64,000 nt of DNA, from contig CAMKNA010000007.1 in NCBI GenBank assembly GCA_946414075.1, positions 1-64,000 of the forward strand. Direction: 5' to 3'. Under the pieces are notes generated by a model. The model had not been told where the DNA came from and ran no database searches. It saw nothing but the letters and a program-made list of their open reading frames with translations. Origin of the DNA: an uncultured Fibrobacter sp. GTDB taxonomy: Bacteria; Fibrobacterota; Fibrobacteria; Fibrobacterales; Fibrobacteraceae. The position numbers and the translations under genes were made by a program. Below are positions 19,352 to 26,998 of this stretch, one piece after another; position 1 is the first letter of the stretch, and each line of letters starts with the position of its first letter.

Positions 19352-20794
19352 ATGAATATACTGATCGCCGATTTAGACGATTCCTTTATCAGCGACATCC
19401 GGAGTTCCTGGTCCCTAAGCGACACGGAACTTATTCTCTGTAGCGACAAGGAATCCCTAATGCCTCTCGTCAAGAAGGACTCCATAGACCTTGCGTTTAT
19501 AGAGGTTCCCCTGCTGACCCACTCCAACATGGACATGGTCAGTTACTTGAAGGAGAAAAATCCCGGCATCGAGATTTTCGTGCTCTGCGACAGCAAAAAC
19601 TGGCCCGGGGCCACCAGCGCCATCGCCAGAGGCGCCAATAGCTTTTTGATGAAGCCCACTACGGTGGAGCAGCTGGAAGATATCGCCAAGAAAATCCAGG
19701 CGCAACAGCAGAACCAGTCCACCCACCAGCTCATGGAATCCCAGGTGTTAGACTCCCTCCTGGGAGACACCCCCGAGATGAGAAAGATTCTCAAGACGGT
19801 CTACAAGATTGCCCCGACAACAAGTACTGTCCTAATCACGGGGGAATCAGGCTCCGGAAAGGAATTCCTGGCCAATGTGATCCACCGCTACAGCAAGCGG
19901 GCCAACTTTCCATTCGTGGCCGTGAACTGCGGGGCCATCCCCGAAAACCTTATCGAAAGCGAACTTTTCGGAAGCAAGAAGGGGTCCTACACAGGCTCTA
20001 CCGCCGACAAGAAAGGACTGTTCGAATCCGCCAACGGCGGCACCCTTTTCCTAGATGAAGTTGGCGAGCTTTCCCCCGCCACCCAAGTCAAGCTGTTGCG
20101 TTTCTTGCAAAGCCACGAAATCCGCAGGGTGGGCGAAACGGAAGCCCGCTATCTGGATGTGCGTATCATTGCAGCGACCAACCGAGACCTGCAACTGGCT
20201 ATGGAAGACGGAAATTTTCGCGAAGACCTGTACTACAGGTTGAACACCTTCCACCTGCACCTGCCACCTCTCAGGGAACGCCGCCCAGTCATCCCGACCC
20301 TTGTGCATTACTTTGTCCTAAAGAACAAGGAGACAACCGGAAAAGAAATTACCGAGCTGGAACCGGCAGCACAATATGCCCTTTCCAAGTATGCCTACCC
20401 CGGAAACATCCGCGAACTGGAGAATATTGTGGAGCACGCCATTGTGCTTTCCGAGGGCGGCGTCATTCGACTTGAAGATTTGCCGGAAAGCGTGCAAGAA
20501 GAGGCGCGGGAAAAGACCCTTGCCATTCCACATCAAAAAACGGAACAGGAGGTGGCCGCCATTCCGATGCAGCCGATGGGCAACAGCTCCAAGTCAGAAG
20601 GAGCCCGTGGAAAGGCGGATACCGACGAAGCCCCCGACGAAATTCTTTCCTTAGAAGAAATGGAACGCCGGCATATCCTTCATGCCTTAAGCCTCTGCAA
20701 GAACAACAAGACCGAAGTCTGCAAAAAGCTGGGCATCAGCCGTGCCACGCTTTGGCGCAAGCTGAAGGAACTGCAAATTCCCGTAGAAGACTAG
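19352..20794 (+). CDS. NtrC-family sigma-54-dependent activator with degenerate receiver
   Basis: A 480-residue enhancer-binding protein. The N-terminal 120 residues have a receiver fold, but the phospho-Asp position reads as Glu (LAFIEVPLL) and the acid pocket is only DLDD. The AAA+ domain has Walker A GESGSGKE (about 164-171), Walker B GGTLFLDE (about 229-236), the arginine-finger region REDLYYRL, and ends in a Fis-type helix-turn-helix (KLGISRATLWRKLKEL). The sigma-54 contact loop reads GSYTGS instead of GAFTGA. It is the third gene of the kinase operon and its stop overlaps the convergent rlmI-like gene by four bases. Regulation by phosphorylation of its own receiver seems unlikely. Confidence 0.9.
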   Translation: MNILIADLDDSFISDIRSSWSLSDTELILCSDKESLMPLVKKDSIDLAFIEVPLLTHSNMDMVSYLKEKNPGIEIFVLCDSKNWPGATSAIARGANSFLMKPTTVEQLEDIAKKIQAQQQNQSTHQLMESQVLDSLLGDTPEMRKILKTVYKIAPTTSTVLITGESGSGKEFLANVIHRYSKRANFPFVAVNCGAIPENLIESELFGSKKGSYTGSTADKKGLFESANGGTLFLDEVGELSPATQVKLLRFLQSHEIRRVGETEARYLDVRIIAATNRDLQLAMEDGNFREDLYYRLNTFHLHLPPLRERRPVIPTLVHYFVLKNKETTGKEITELEPAAQYALSKYAYPGNIRELENIVEHAIVLSEGGVIRLEDLPESVQEEAREKTLAIPHQKTEQEVAAIPMQPMGNSSKSEGARGKADTDEAPDEILSLEEMERRHILHALSLCKNNKTEVCKKLGISRATLWRKLKELQIPVED

Positions 20795-21759
20795 ACTTCT
20801 ACAAGGGTTGCCACCAGGGAGCTTTCCTTAGTACGGCCGGCCCCGACAAAGTCAGCACTCTGAGAACGGCTCCATATTTTTTTTGCCCGGGGAGCGGCCC
20901 GCCTTGCCGCATTCAAAACATCGTCTGAAAATTTTTCCAGAACGAACTCGCTGTAGTTGGAACTCACCATCAGAAATCCACCAGCATTCAGCAGTTCAGC
21001 ACATTGCGCCACCATGGGCATCAGATGCTCCCGAACATTGAAGTTTGCCCCCTTAAAGCGGGCAAAGCTGGGTGGGTCTAACACAATCCCATCGAACCGC
21101 AAGCCCTTCTTTAACGCCCACTGTACATACTCGAGGGCAGAGCCCCTGAAAAACTCCCCTGGGCGCAACTCCAAACCATTCAGGGCGTAATTCTCGCGTC
21201 CCTTATCCAGGATCTTTCCGCTGATGTCGGCATTGGTGGCTATTTCGGCTCCGCCTAGGCGGGCGTGTACCGAAAAGGAACAAGTGTAGCTGAACAGATT
21301 CAGAAAGCGCAACCCGCCTTGAGTCATACCACGAAAGCGAGATTCCACTTCTAAGCGCACATCCCGCATATCCAGGAACAGCCCCGGGTTCACCGTGTCT
21401 AGCAGATCCACGCGAAATCGGGCGCCGCCTTCGCGGATCGTACCTATAGCCTGTTCAGGGGTTCCCGCAAGCACATCCATGCGGGGGTGTTCCAGAGAGC
21501 GGCCTGATGGATCGGTGCGGAATTTCGCTACCAGAAATTCAGGCTGGAACAAATCTAGAACTACAGACTTAATTTGTTCATAATCCTTCAAAGCATCCGC
21601 AGAAAAGAACTGCAGCTGATAACGCCCACCAAACCTATCCAGCGTCACGCCAGGGATGCCGTCTCCGATTCCGTTAAAAAGGCGGTAAGCATCGGTCACC
21701 TCTTCTAGAGTTGACCGCAAGCTCGCCGCCTTGCGGAATTTTTCAAGTATACCAGACAC
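20791..21759 (-). CDS. RlmI-like class I SAM-dependent methyltransferase
   Basis: A 322-residue enzyme of the RlmI/RlmK family, which make 5-methylcytosine or 7-methylguanine in 23S rRNA. The SAM-binding motif is NLFSYTCSFSVHA (about 152-164) and the catalytic-region motif VLDPPSFAR sits at about 225-233. The N-terminal PUA domain of RlmI is missing or reduced; the protein starts within the EEDG-like linker domain (DAYRLFNGIGDGIPGV). It begins with GTG directly after the TAG of the aldolase gene, so the two are translationally coupled. The exact rRNA target is not predictable. Confidence 0.8.
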   Translation of the reverse strand: MSGILEKFRKAASLRSTLEEVTDAYRLFNGIGDGIPGVTLDRFGGRYQLQFFSADALKDYEQIKSVVLDLFQPEFLVAKFRTDPSGRSLEHPRMDVLAGTPEQAIGTIREGGARFRVDLLDTVNPGLFLDMRDVRLEVESRFRGMTQGGLRFLNLFSYTCSFSVHARLGGAEIATNADISGKILDKGRENYALNGLELRPGEFFRGSALEYVQWALKKGLRFDGIVLDPPSFARFKGANFNVREHLMPMVAQCAELLNAGGFLMVSSNYSEFVLEKFSDDVLNAARRAAPRAKKIWSRSQSADFVGAGRTKESSLVATLVEV

Positions 21760-22701
21760 CTAGTCGTTTATCATGCGCTCGTAGAACTTGCGGTACATGT
21801 CCTTCTCGTCGGTCTTGCGGACTGCGATGGCGTCTTGCGGATGACGATTCAGCATGCCCGTAATCATCTGCGGGATGATGTAGCCCCATTCGTACTTTTC
21901 CTTGAGCGGGAGGAAGAGTTCCTGGATGGCGTCAAGAACCGGGCGCAGGTCGTACTTCGGGTTCTTAAGGAAGCTGAGCAGGAGTTCGGTGGTGCAGTTG
22001 CCGGCGCCACGGCCCATGCCCGACACGGAACCGTCGAGATAGTCGACATGGTCGATGATAGCCTGGATCGTGTTGCTAAAGGCCAGCTGCTGGTTGTTGT
22101 GACCATGGAAGCCGAACTTCTTGTTCTTCACGATGCTCCTGTAACGCGCGATTTCCTTGTCGATGTCTTCCTGGTAGAAGGCGCCGAAACTGTCGACGAG
22201 GTACAGGATGTCAGCCTTGCATTCTTCGTTCACCTGGTGGAGCGCTTCGTCAAGTTCCGGACCGCGGTCGCGGCTCACGGCCATGATGTTGAGCGTTGTC
22301 TCGTAGCCCATGTCGTGGAAGGCGTTCACCATGCTGATACCCTTGTCGATGTTCTTCACATAGCTTGCCACACGGAACATCTGGTACGGGCTTTCAGATG
22401 CGGGTTTCACGGCGTCCATGTTCACGCGACCCACATCGGCCATCACGGCCATCTTCATCTTGGATTCGATGCCGTCCTTCACCTTCCAGAGCAGGTCGTC
22501 GTCGCAGAACTTCCACGGACCGTATTCCTTGGGGTCAAAGAGTTCGGGAGAGTTCTTGTAACCCATCTCCATGTAGTCGATGCCGGCGGCAGAGAGGAGG
22601 GCGTAGAGACGACGGACGAATTCCAGGGAGAAATCGTGCTTGTTGACCAGGCCGCCATCGCGGATGGTGCAGTCGAGAACTTTAATACTTTCGTAGTACA
22701 T
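21760..22701 (-). CDS. HMGL-like aldolase (4-hydroxy-2-oxovalerate aldolase-like)
   Basis: A 313-residue TIM-barrel protein of the DRE-TIM superfamily. The signature DCTIRDGG at residues 10-17 provides the Arg/Asp metal-site residues and FGFHGHNNQQLAF supplies the two metal-binding His residues; GSVSGMGRGAGN is also typical of the group. Such enzymes cleave or form C-C bonds with pyruvate or acetyl-CoA. Its position gives no pathway: the downstream partner is an rRNA methyltransferase. Many Bacteroidota and Fibrobacter genomes carry a similar stand-alone gene. I cannot name the substrate. Confidence 0.8.
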   Translation of the reverse strand: MYYESIKVLDCTIRDGGLVNKHDFSLEFVRRLYALLSAAGIDYMEMGYKNSPELFDPKEYGPWKFCDDDLLWKVKDGIESKMKMAVMADVGRVNMDAVKPASESPYQMFRVASYVKNIDKGISMVNAFHDMGYETTLNIMAVSRDRGPELDEALHQVNEECKADILYLVDSFGAFYQEDIDKEIARYRSIVKNKKFGFHGHNNQQLAFSNTIQAIIDHVDYLDGSVSGMGRGAGNCTTELLLSFLKNPKYDLRPVLDAIQELFLPLKEKYEWGYIIPQMITGMLNRHPQDAIAVRKTDEKDMYRKFYERMIND

Positions 22702-22707
22702 GATGAA

Positions 22708-22724
22708 TTAGGGGTTAGGGGTTC
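22708..22724 (-). repeat. Heptanucleotide repeat, TTAGGGG flavour
   Basis: Two exact TTAGGGG units plus a partial third lie directly upstream of the aldolase start codon. The telomere-like sequence has the same seven-base period as the other repeats in this window. Confidence 0.6.
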
Positions 22725-22972
22725 TTTTTGTTCGCAGAGGAATTTAGAATAAGAGAATGCCCAAATCAACGGGCTCGGCAAATTTTGATAAAATTTCTTT
22801 ATTTTTAACGCTATTCATGCGTAAATAATGACAAAATATCCAGTTTCTCCGTTATTTAGGCCGGCGTTTCGGTATAATAAGGGACAAAAGCAAACAAAAA
22901 ACTCTACTTTAGCATCCTACATTACGCCCTAATTCTACGCTTTTTATGCGTCAAACAAACACATCTCATTTG

Positions 22973-23009
22973 CCACACCTCACACCCCACACTCCACATC
23001 CCACATTTC
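22973..23009 (-). repeat. Heptanucleotide repeat, GTGGA flavour, upstream of mqnC
   Basis: Units TGCCACA, CCTCACA, CCCCACA, CTCCACA, TCCCACA keep a strict seven-base period. A second copy in the same orientation lies just after mqnC at 24061, so the gene is flanked by direct repeats. Confidence 0.75.
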
Positions 23010-23023
23010 TATCTTTTCCTCCG

Positions 23024-24058
23024 ATGAGCCCCTTATTGCAAAAGGTAATCGAAGGAAGTCGCCTTTCCCCCGTGGATGCCCTGGATATTTTGAAGAATGT
23101 CCCGTGGACCCAGGTGGCCGAGGCAGCCAACATTGTCCGCCACAGGATCAATCCCGGCAACAAGGTGGGTTATACGGCATTCCGCATCGTGAACTACACC
23201 AATGTGTGCGAAGTCACCTGCAGCTTCTGTAGCTTTTGCAGACCCGCCAAGAGTCCCGAGGCCTATGTGCTTAGTTTGGACGAAATCCGGCAAAAGACCC
23301 TAGAGGCAAAGTCCAGGGGCGCCGACCAGATTTTTTTGCAAGGCGGCGTGAACAGGGACATTCCGCTTAGCTACTACACCGATGTCTTGAAAATACTCAC
23401 CCAAGAGCAGGGAGTAAAAGTCCGTGGTTTCTCACCAGTAGAACTTGTGCGCATCGCCGAATTCAACGACATGCCGCTAGAACAACTGCTGGATATCTTG
23501 AAAGATGCAGGTCTCAGCTCCGTACCGGGCGCCGGCGCCGAAATCCTCAGCGACCGCATGCGGCAAATGCTGAGTCCCAAGAAGCTCCCCGCACAGCAGT
23601 GGTGCGACACGCTCGCCGCCTGCCACAAGAAGGGACTGCCCGGAAGCGCCAACATCGTGTTCGGCAGCGTCGAGACACCCGAAGAAATCGTTGAACACCT
23701 GAGCTATGTGCGCAACACGCAGGACATCGCGGGCGGATTCAAGAGCTTTGTGGTGTGGACCTTCCAGCCGCAGACCAACAAGTTTCCCATCAGGCATGTG
23801 CGGGGAGACGAATACCTGAAGCTTCTCGCGCTCTCCCGTCTATTCCTCGACAACATTCCCCATATCGAAGTCTCGCTTCTCGGCATGGGACTTTCGCTGG
23901 GCGAACTCGGGCTGCACTGTGGTGCCGACGACATCAACAGCATCGTCATCGAGGAGAATGTTCTCCAGAACCACGGCATCACGACCATCGAAGAAGCGGA
24001 GAACTTCATCAGGAATGCAGGCTTTACGCCCTATCGCCGTTCCTTAAATTTCGACTAA
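23024..24058 (+). CDS. mqnC: Cyclic dehypoxanthinyl futalosine synthase
   Basis: A 344-residue radical SAM enzyme of the futalosine menaquinone pathway. The cluster motif is CEVTCSFC (Cys 62, 66, 69) inside NYTNVCEVTCSFCSFCR. Other family features are LQGGVNRDIPLSYY, PGAGAEIL, GSVETPEEIVEHL and WTFQPQTN. MqnC converts dehypoxanthine futalosine to its cyclic form; its close relatives CofH and MqnE differ in these motifs, so MqnC is preferred but not certain. ATG 23024 is chosen because an upstream extension would translate the heptad repeat; there is no good ribosome-binding site. No other mqn genes are near. Confidence 0.85.
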   Translation: MSPLLQKVIEGSRLSPVDALDILKNVPWTQVAEAANIVRHRINPGNKVGYTAFRIVNYTNVCEVTCSFCSFCRPAKSPEAYVLSLDEIRQKTLEAKSRGADQIFLQGGVNRDIPLSYYTDVLKILTQEQGVKVRGFSPVELVRIAEFNDMPLEQLLDILKDAGLSSVPGAGAEILSDRMRQMLSPKKLPAQQWCDTLAACHKKGLPGSANIVFGSVETPEEIVEHLSYVRNTQDIAGGFKSFVVWTFQPQTNKFPIRHVRGDEYLKLLALSRLFLDNIPHIEVSLLGMGLSLGELGLHCGADDINSIVIEENVLQNHGITTIEEAENFIRNAGFTPYRRSLNFD

Positions 24059-24060
24059 AA

Positions 24061-24090
24061 TCTCACACCCCACATTCCACACTTTACACT
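24061..24090 (-). repeat. Heptanucleotide repeat, GTGGA flavour, downstream of mqnC
   Basis: Units TCTCACA, CCCCACA, TTCCACA, CTTTACA begin three bases after the mqnC stop and run into the minus-strand terminator. Confidence 0.75.
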
Positions 24091-24125
24091 AAAAAAAAGC
24101 CGGCCCGCCTTTTCAGCGGAACCGG
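24091..24125 (-). terminator. Minus-strand terminator of the 20-codon gene
   Basis: Read on the minus strand, CCGG..CCGC pairs with GCGG..CCGG across a loop and is followed by eight T residues. On the plus strand there is no T run, so it serves the small minus-strand unit rather than mqnC. Confidence 0.7.
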
Positions 24126-24156
24126 ATAAAGAGAGAGTTGAAAAATCTTGGGCTTA

Positions 24157-24219
24157 TTAGGCGCGCTTGGAGCGCTTTCTGAAGCTCTTGACCAACAGGG
24201 CGGCGAGAATGCAGTACAT
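24157..24219 (-). CDS. Small open reading frame, 20-residue cationic peptide
   Basis: The peptide MYCILAALLVKSFRKRSKRA has a hydrophobic first half and a strongly basic second half, like a single-span membrane peptide with a cytoplasmic basic tail. The start is preceded by AAAAAAAGGAAAAAA, a strong ribosome-binding site at correct distance, and a T-tailed hairpin lies about 35 bases after the stop. There is nothing else in this 350-base gap. No family is recognised. Leader peptide, small membrane protein and toxin-like peptide are all possible. Support comes from the signals around it, not from homology. Confidence 0.45.
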   Translation of the reverse strand: MYCILAALLVKSFRKRSKRA

Positions 24220-24415
24220 TTTTTTCCTTTTTTTGCGGTTTTTCGCTCATTTTCCTAATCGAGCGGCCCAATGATAACAAAATTTTACCACCCTGACAAG
24301 GGGTTTGTTAAATAATTTTAACTTTATTTTTCTTACAACTTGCTCCCTTCATTCGTCATATCCACCCCCAACCCCATTAGTCTTTCTCGCCCTTCATTTT
24401 TGTAAATTTGGGGCC

Positions 24416-26224
24416 ATGAAAAGACTGTTGTTGATCCTTCTCTGCCTTGCCGCCTGCGCCATGGCCCGCATGTCGCTCCAGGTAGACAAGGACCGCGTAG
24501 AAGCTGGCAAGACATTCAAGCTGATGCTCATCGTTCCCCTGCAGGAACTCCCCGCCGAAAGGGGAGTCCCGCAACTGGAAACCCGCAACGGGTTTACATT
24601 CCTGGGCCTGGACAGTGCAGAACAGGTCATGCGTCCCGGTTTCGAGGATATGTTCAATTCCTTCTTCGGTGGTGGCGGCAGGCCCTACAAGGCGCGGGTC
24701 TACAGTTTCAATGTCCGTGCCCCGAAAAAGACAGGTTCCCTGGATGTGGGCCAAATCGAATGGAGCATCAACGGCAGCGTCCATACTATCAGCGGGAACA
24801 TTCCCATAAACATCCAACGGGCCTATAGCGACGAGGCGGTATCCGTAAGCCTCACCCCCAGCAAGAAATCCATCTACGAAGGGGAACAGTTCTATGTAAC
24901 CCTGGGATTCCACACTTACGAACATTTCGAAGGGGGGCTACAGGCCACCGACATGAGCACGGGCAACGACTTTATCGTACACCGCGGCGACCTTTCCACC
25001 ATGGAATTCAAGCCCGTGGAAGGCGCCCGCCGCGAAATGCAGGCCAGCGCCAAATTCGCCTGGCTCTCCCCCACCAAGAACGGCAACCTACAAATTCCGC
25101 CCTTCAAGTTCAAATACACCAAGCGGGGCGAACCGAAGATTGTCGAAGAAAAGAAGCAGATGGGAGGCATGTCCTTCCATTCGCAATCCATCAAGCAGGA
25201 ATCCATCGAAGCCGAGACCCAGACTCCCACCGTCACCATCAATGTAAAACCCCTCCCCGCCCAGGGCAAACCAGCAGACTTTAGCGGTATGGTAGGCGAC
25301 TACAAGTTTACCGCCGACTTTGACCGCACAAACCTGAAAGTGGGCGAAGCCCTCACCCTTTCCGTGAACATCAAGGGCGATGGCACCCCCGGCACCATTA
25401 CAGACCCCAAGCTCCCCGACTTCAGCGAATTCCGTTCCGTACCACCAGAGAACAACATTTCCAAGAAAATCTCCGGAAACAAGGTCATTACCACTAAGGA
25501 CATCAAGGTTTTCCTCTACCCAAAAAAGAAGGGCACCTTCGAAATCCCAGCCATTAATTATTCCTGGTTCAACCCCGCCAAGAAGAAGTACGAGACTGCT
25601 ACGGCAGGCCCCTGGACCATCGAAGTGGAAAAGGGTGACGCCGGCGCCGAAGCCGTATTCCAGGGTCCCGTAGCAGGCGCAACAGGACCCAATGCCGTTC
25701 AGAAACAGGAGATCGAATCCCTGGGAAACGACATACGGTTCATCCACCCGAATATGGGCGCGGCAGAATCCAAAGTCCCCTACAAGAGCTTGCCGTTCTG
25801 GATCCTGTTTACCGCCGCCGTCCCATTCTACATCATCGCAACATTTATCATCAGAATTCGCCGCAAGCGCCGCAGCAATGCGGCCCTGGTCCGCAAGGGA
25901 CAAGCGAACAGGCAGTTGCGCGAGCGATTCGCCCAGGCCCGCGAGGCACTGAAGACGGGCGACGGCAAGGGATTCTTTGCCGCCCTGGAAAACGGGCTTG
26001 TCAATTACCTGAGCGACTTGACCAACCTGGAATTCAAGGGCATGACCCGGACGCAAATGAGGGGAGGACTTGAAAAAATCGGCGTTCCGGAAGAGACCAT
26101 CGCCGCCATCGACAGCTGGCTCGAAAAATGCGCCTTCGTGCGCTACGCCCCCGTAACCGCGTCGCCGGAAGAGCAGAAGCAGATGCTTGCCGATGTGGAA
26201 AAGCTATGCGAGAAGTTGAGGTAG
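24416..26224 (+). CDS. batD: BatD family protein
   Basis: A 602-residue membrane protein with signal peptide (LLLILLCLAACAMA), a long periplasmic region of repeated beta domains (about 20-445), one transmembrane helix near 465-485 (ILFTAAVPFYIIATFII) and a cytoplasmic helical tail. This is the BatD/aerotolerance-operon layout, in which Bat proteins with MoxR and vWA partners affect stress tolerance and envelope function. batE follows nine bases after the stop. batA, batB and moxR are not in the window immediately upstream. ATG 24416 gives the signal peptide; there is no clear SD sequence. Confidence 0.85.
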   Translation: MKRLLLILLCLAACAMARMSLQVDKDRVEAGKTFKLMLIVPLQELPAERGVPQLETRNGFTFLGLDSAEQVMRPGFEDMFNSFFGGGGRPYKARVYSFNVRAPKKTGSLDVGQIEWSINGSVHTISGNIPINIQRAYSDEAVSVSLTPSKKSIYEGEQFYVTLGFHTYEHFEGGLQATDMSTGNDFIVHRGDLSTMEFKPVEGARREMQASAKFAWLSPTKNGNLQIPPFKFKYTKRGEPKIVEEKKQMGGMSFHSQSIKQESIEAETQTPTVTINVKPLPAQGKPADFSGMVGDYKFTADFDRTNLKVGEALTLSVNIKGDGTPGTITDPKLPDFSEFRSVPPENNISKKISGNKVITTKDIKVFLYPKKKGTFEIPAINYSWFNPAKKKYETATAGPWTIEVEKGDAGAEAVFQGPVAGATGPNAVQKQEIESLGNDIRFIHPNMGAAESKVPYKSLPFWILFTAAVPFYIIATFIIRIRRKRRSNAALVRKGQANRQLRERFAQAREALKTGDGKGFFAALENGLVNYLSDLTNLEFKGMTRTQMRGGLEKIGVPEETIAAIDSWLEKCAFVRYAPVTASPEEQKQMLADVEKLCEKLR

Positions 26225-26233
26225 TTCGGGAAT

Positions 26234-26998
26234 ATGAAAAGCTTTTTATTTGTTTTGGTCGCTATCGTAACGGCATTCGCAACATCTAATGCAACAGAGA
26301 CCTGCGCTGGCCTTGATGCAGGTACCAAGGCCTATGGCCAGGGCGACTATGAGCGAGCCATCGACGAGTGGCGCTCCTGTGCAGACAATGGCATCACCGA
26401 CGCAGACCTTTTCTACAACCTGGGCAACGCCTATTTCAGAAACGGCAAACTGGGATTTGCCATCTTCTATTACAAGAAGGCACTGCGTCTCCGGGCAAAC
26501 GACGAAGACATATTGCACAACCTGAAATACGCCCAGGCCATGACCCGCGACAAGGTCGACGAAGAGGAAGAGGAGAACCCCATCCTGTCGGCGCTATTCC
26601 GCATGCACCACGCCCTGTCCCTAAAATTACAACTCTGGATTATGCTTGGAATCTTCTGGACCATCGCCTTTGCCGCCGTCGCCATTATGTTCTCTCTACG
26701 GGAAAAAATGAAAAACATTTTCACGGGCATCATCTTTGCGCTAACCATTGTATTGTGCATTTTTGGCGCTAGCGCCGGCTACAAGATTTTCGTTCTGGAA
26801 ACAGATATCACGGGAGTCGTCACGGCCGCAGATGCCGATGTAACCAGCGCCCCAAGCGACAAGTCCCAGACGCTGAACACCCTTTCCGAGGGAACTTCCT
26901 TCCAGGTTCTATCCATCCAAGGAACCCACGCCGAAATCAAGCTGGGCGAGAAAATCAAAGGCTTTGTCCGGTTATCCGATGTAGGGATCGTAGACTAA
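26234..26998 (+). CDS. batE: BatE-like TPR/SH3 protein
   Basis: A 254-residue exported membrane protein: signal peptide (1-20), tetratricopeptide repeats (about 30-105, including DLFYNLGNAYFRNGKLGFAI), two transmembrane helices (about 135-155 and 163-185) and a C-terminal bacterial SH3 domain (about 195-250). This is the BatE arrangement and the gene directly follows batD. TPR and SH3 domains suggest scaffold work at the membrane. Its stop overlaps that of the convergent sprA gene by three bases. Confidence 0.82.
   Translation: MKSFLFVLVAIVTAFATSNATETCAGLDAGTKAYGQGDYERAIDEWRSCADNGITDADLFYNLGNAYFRNGKLGFAIFYYKKALRLRANDEDILHNLKYAQAMTRDKVDEEEEENPILSALFRMHHALSLKLQLWIMLGIFWTIAFAAVAIMFSLREKMKNIFTGIIFALTIVLCIFGASAGYKIFVLETDITGVVTAADADVTSAPSDKSQTLNTLSEGTSFQVLSIQGTHAEIKLGEKIKGFVRLSDVGIVD

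Larger units (their letters stand above)
22702..23023. other. Divergent intergenic region with repeats, no gene
   Basis: This 322-base AT-rich gap between the minus-strand aldolase and the plus-strand mqnC has no open frame with coding character. It holds a TTAGGGG heptad repeat (22708-22724), a TATAAT hexamer at 22873-22878 facing mqnC but with no good -35, and a GTGGA-type heptad repeat (22973-23009) ending just before the mqnC start. Confidence 0.6.

Noticed and set aside
22873..22878. TATAAT promoter for mqnC
   Set aside because: No acceptable -35 at 16-18 bases, and it lies about 150 bases from the start; noted in the intergenic entry but not called as a promoter.
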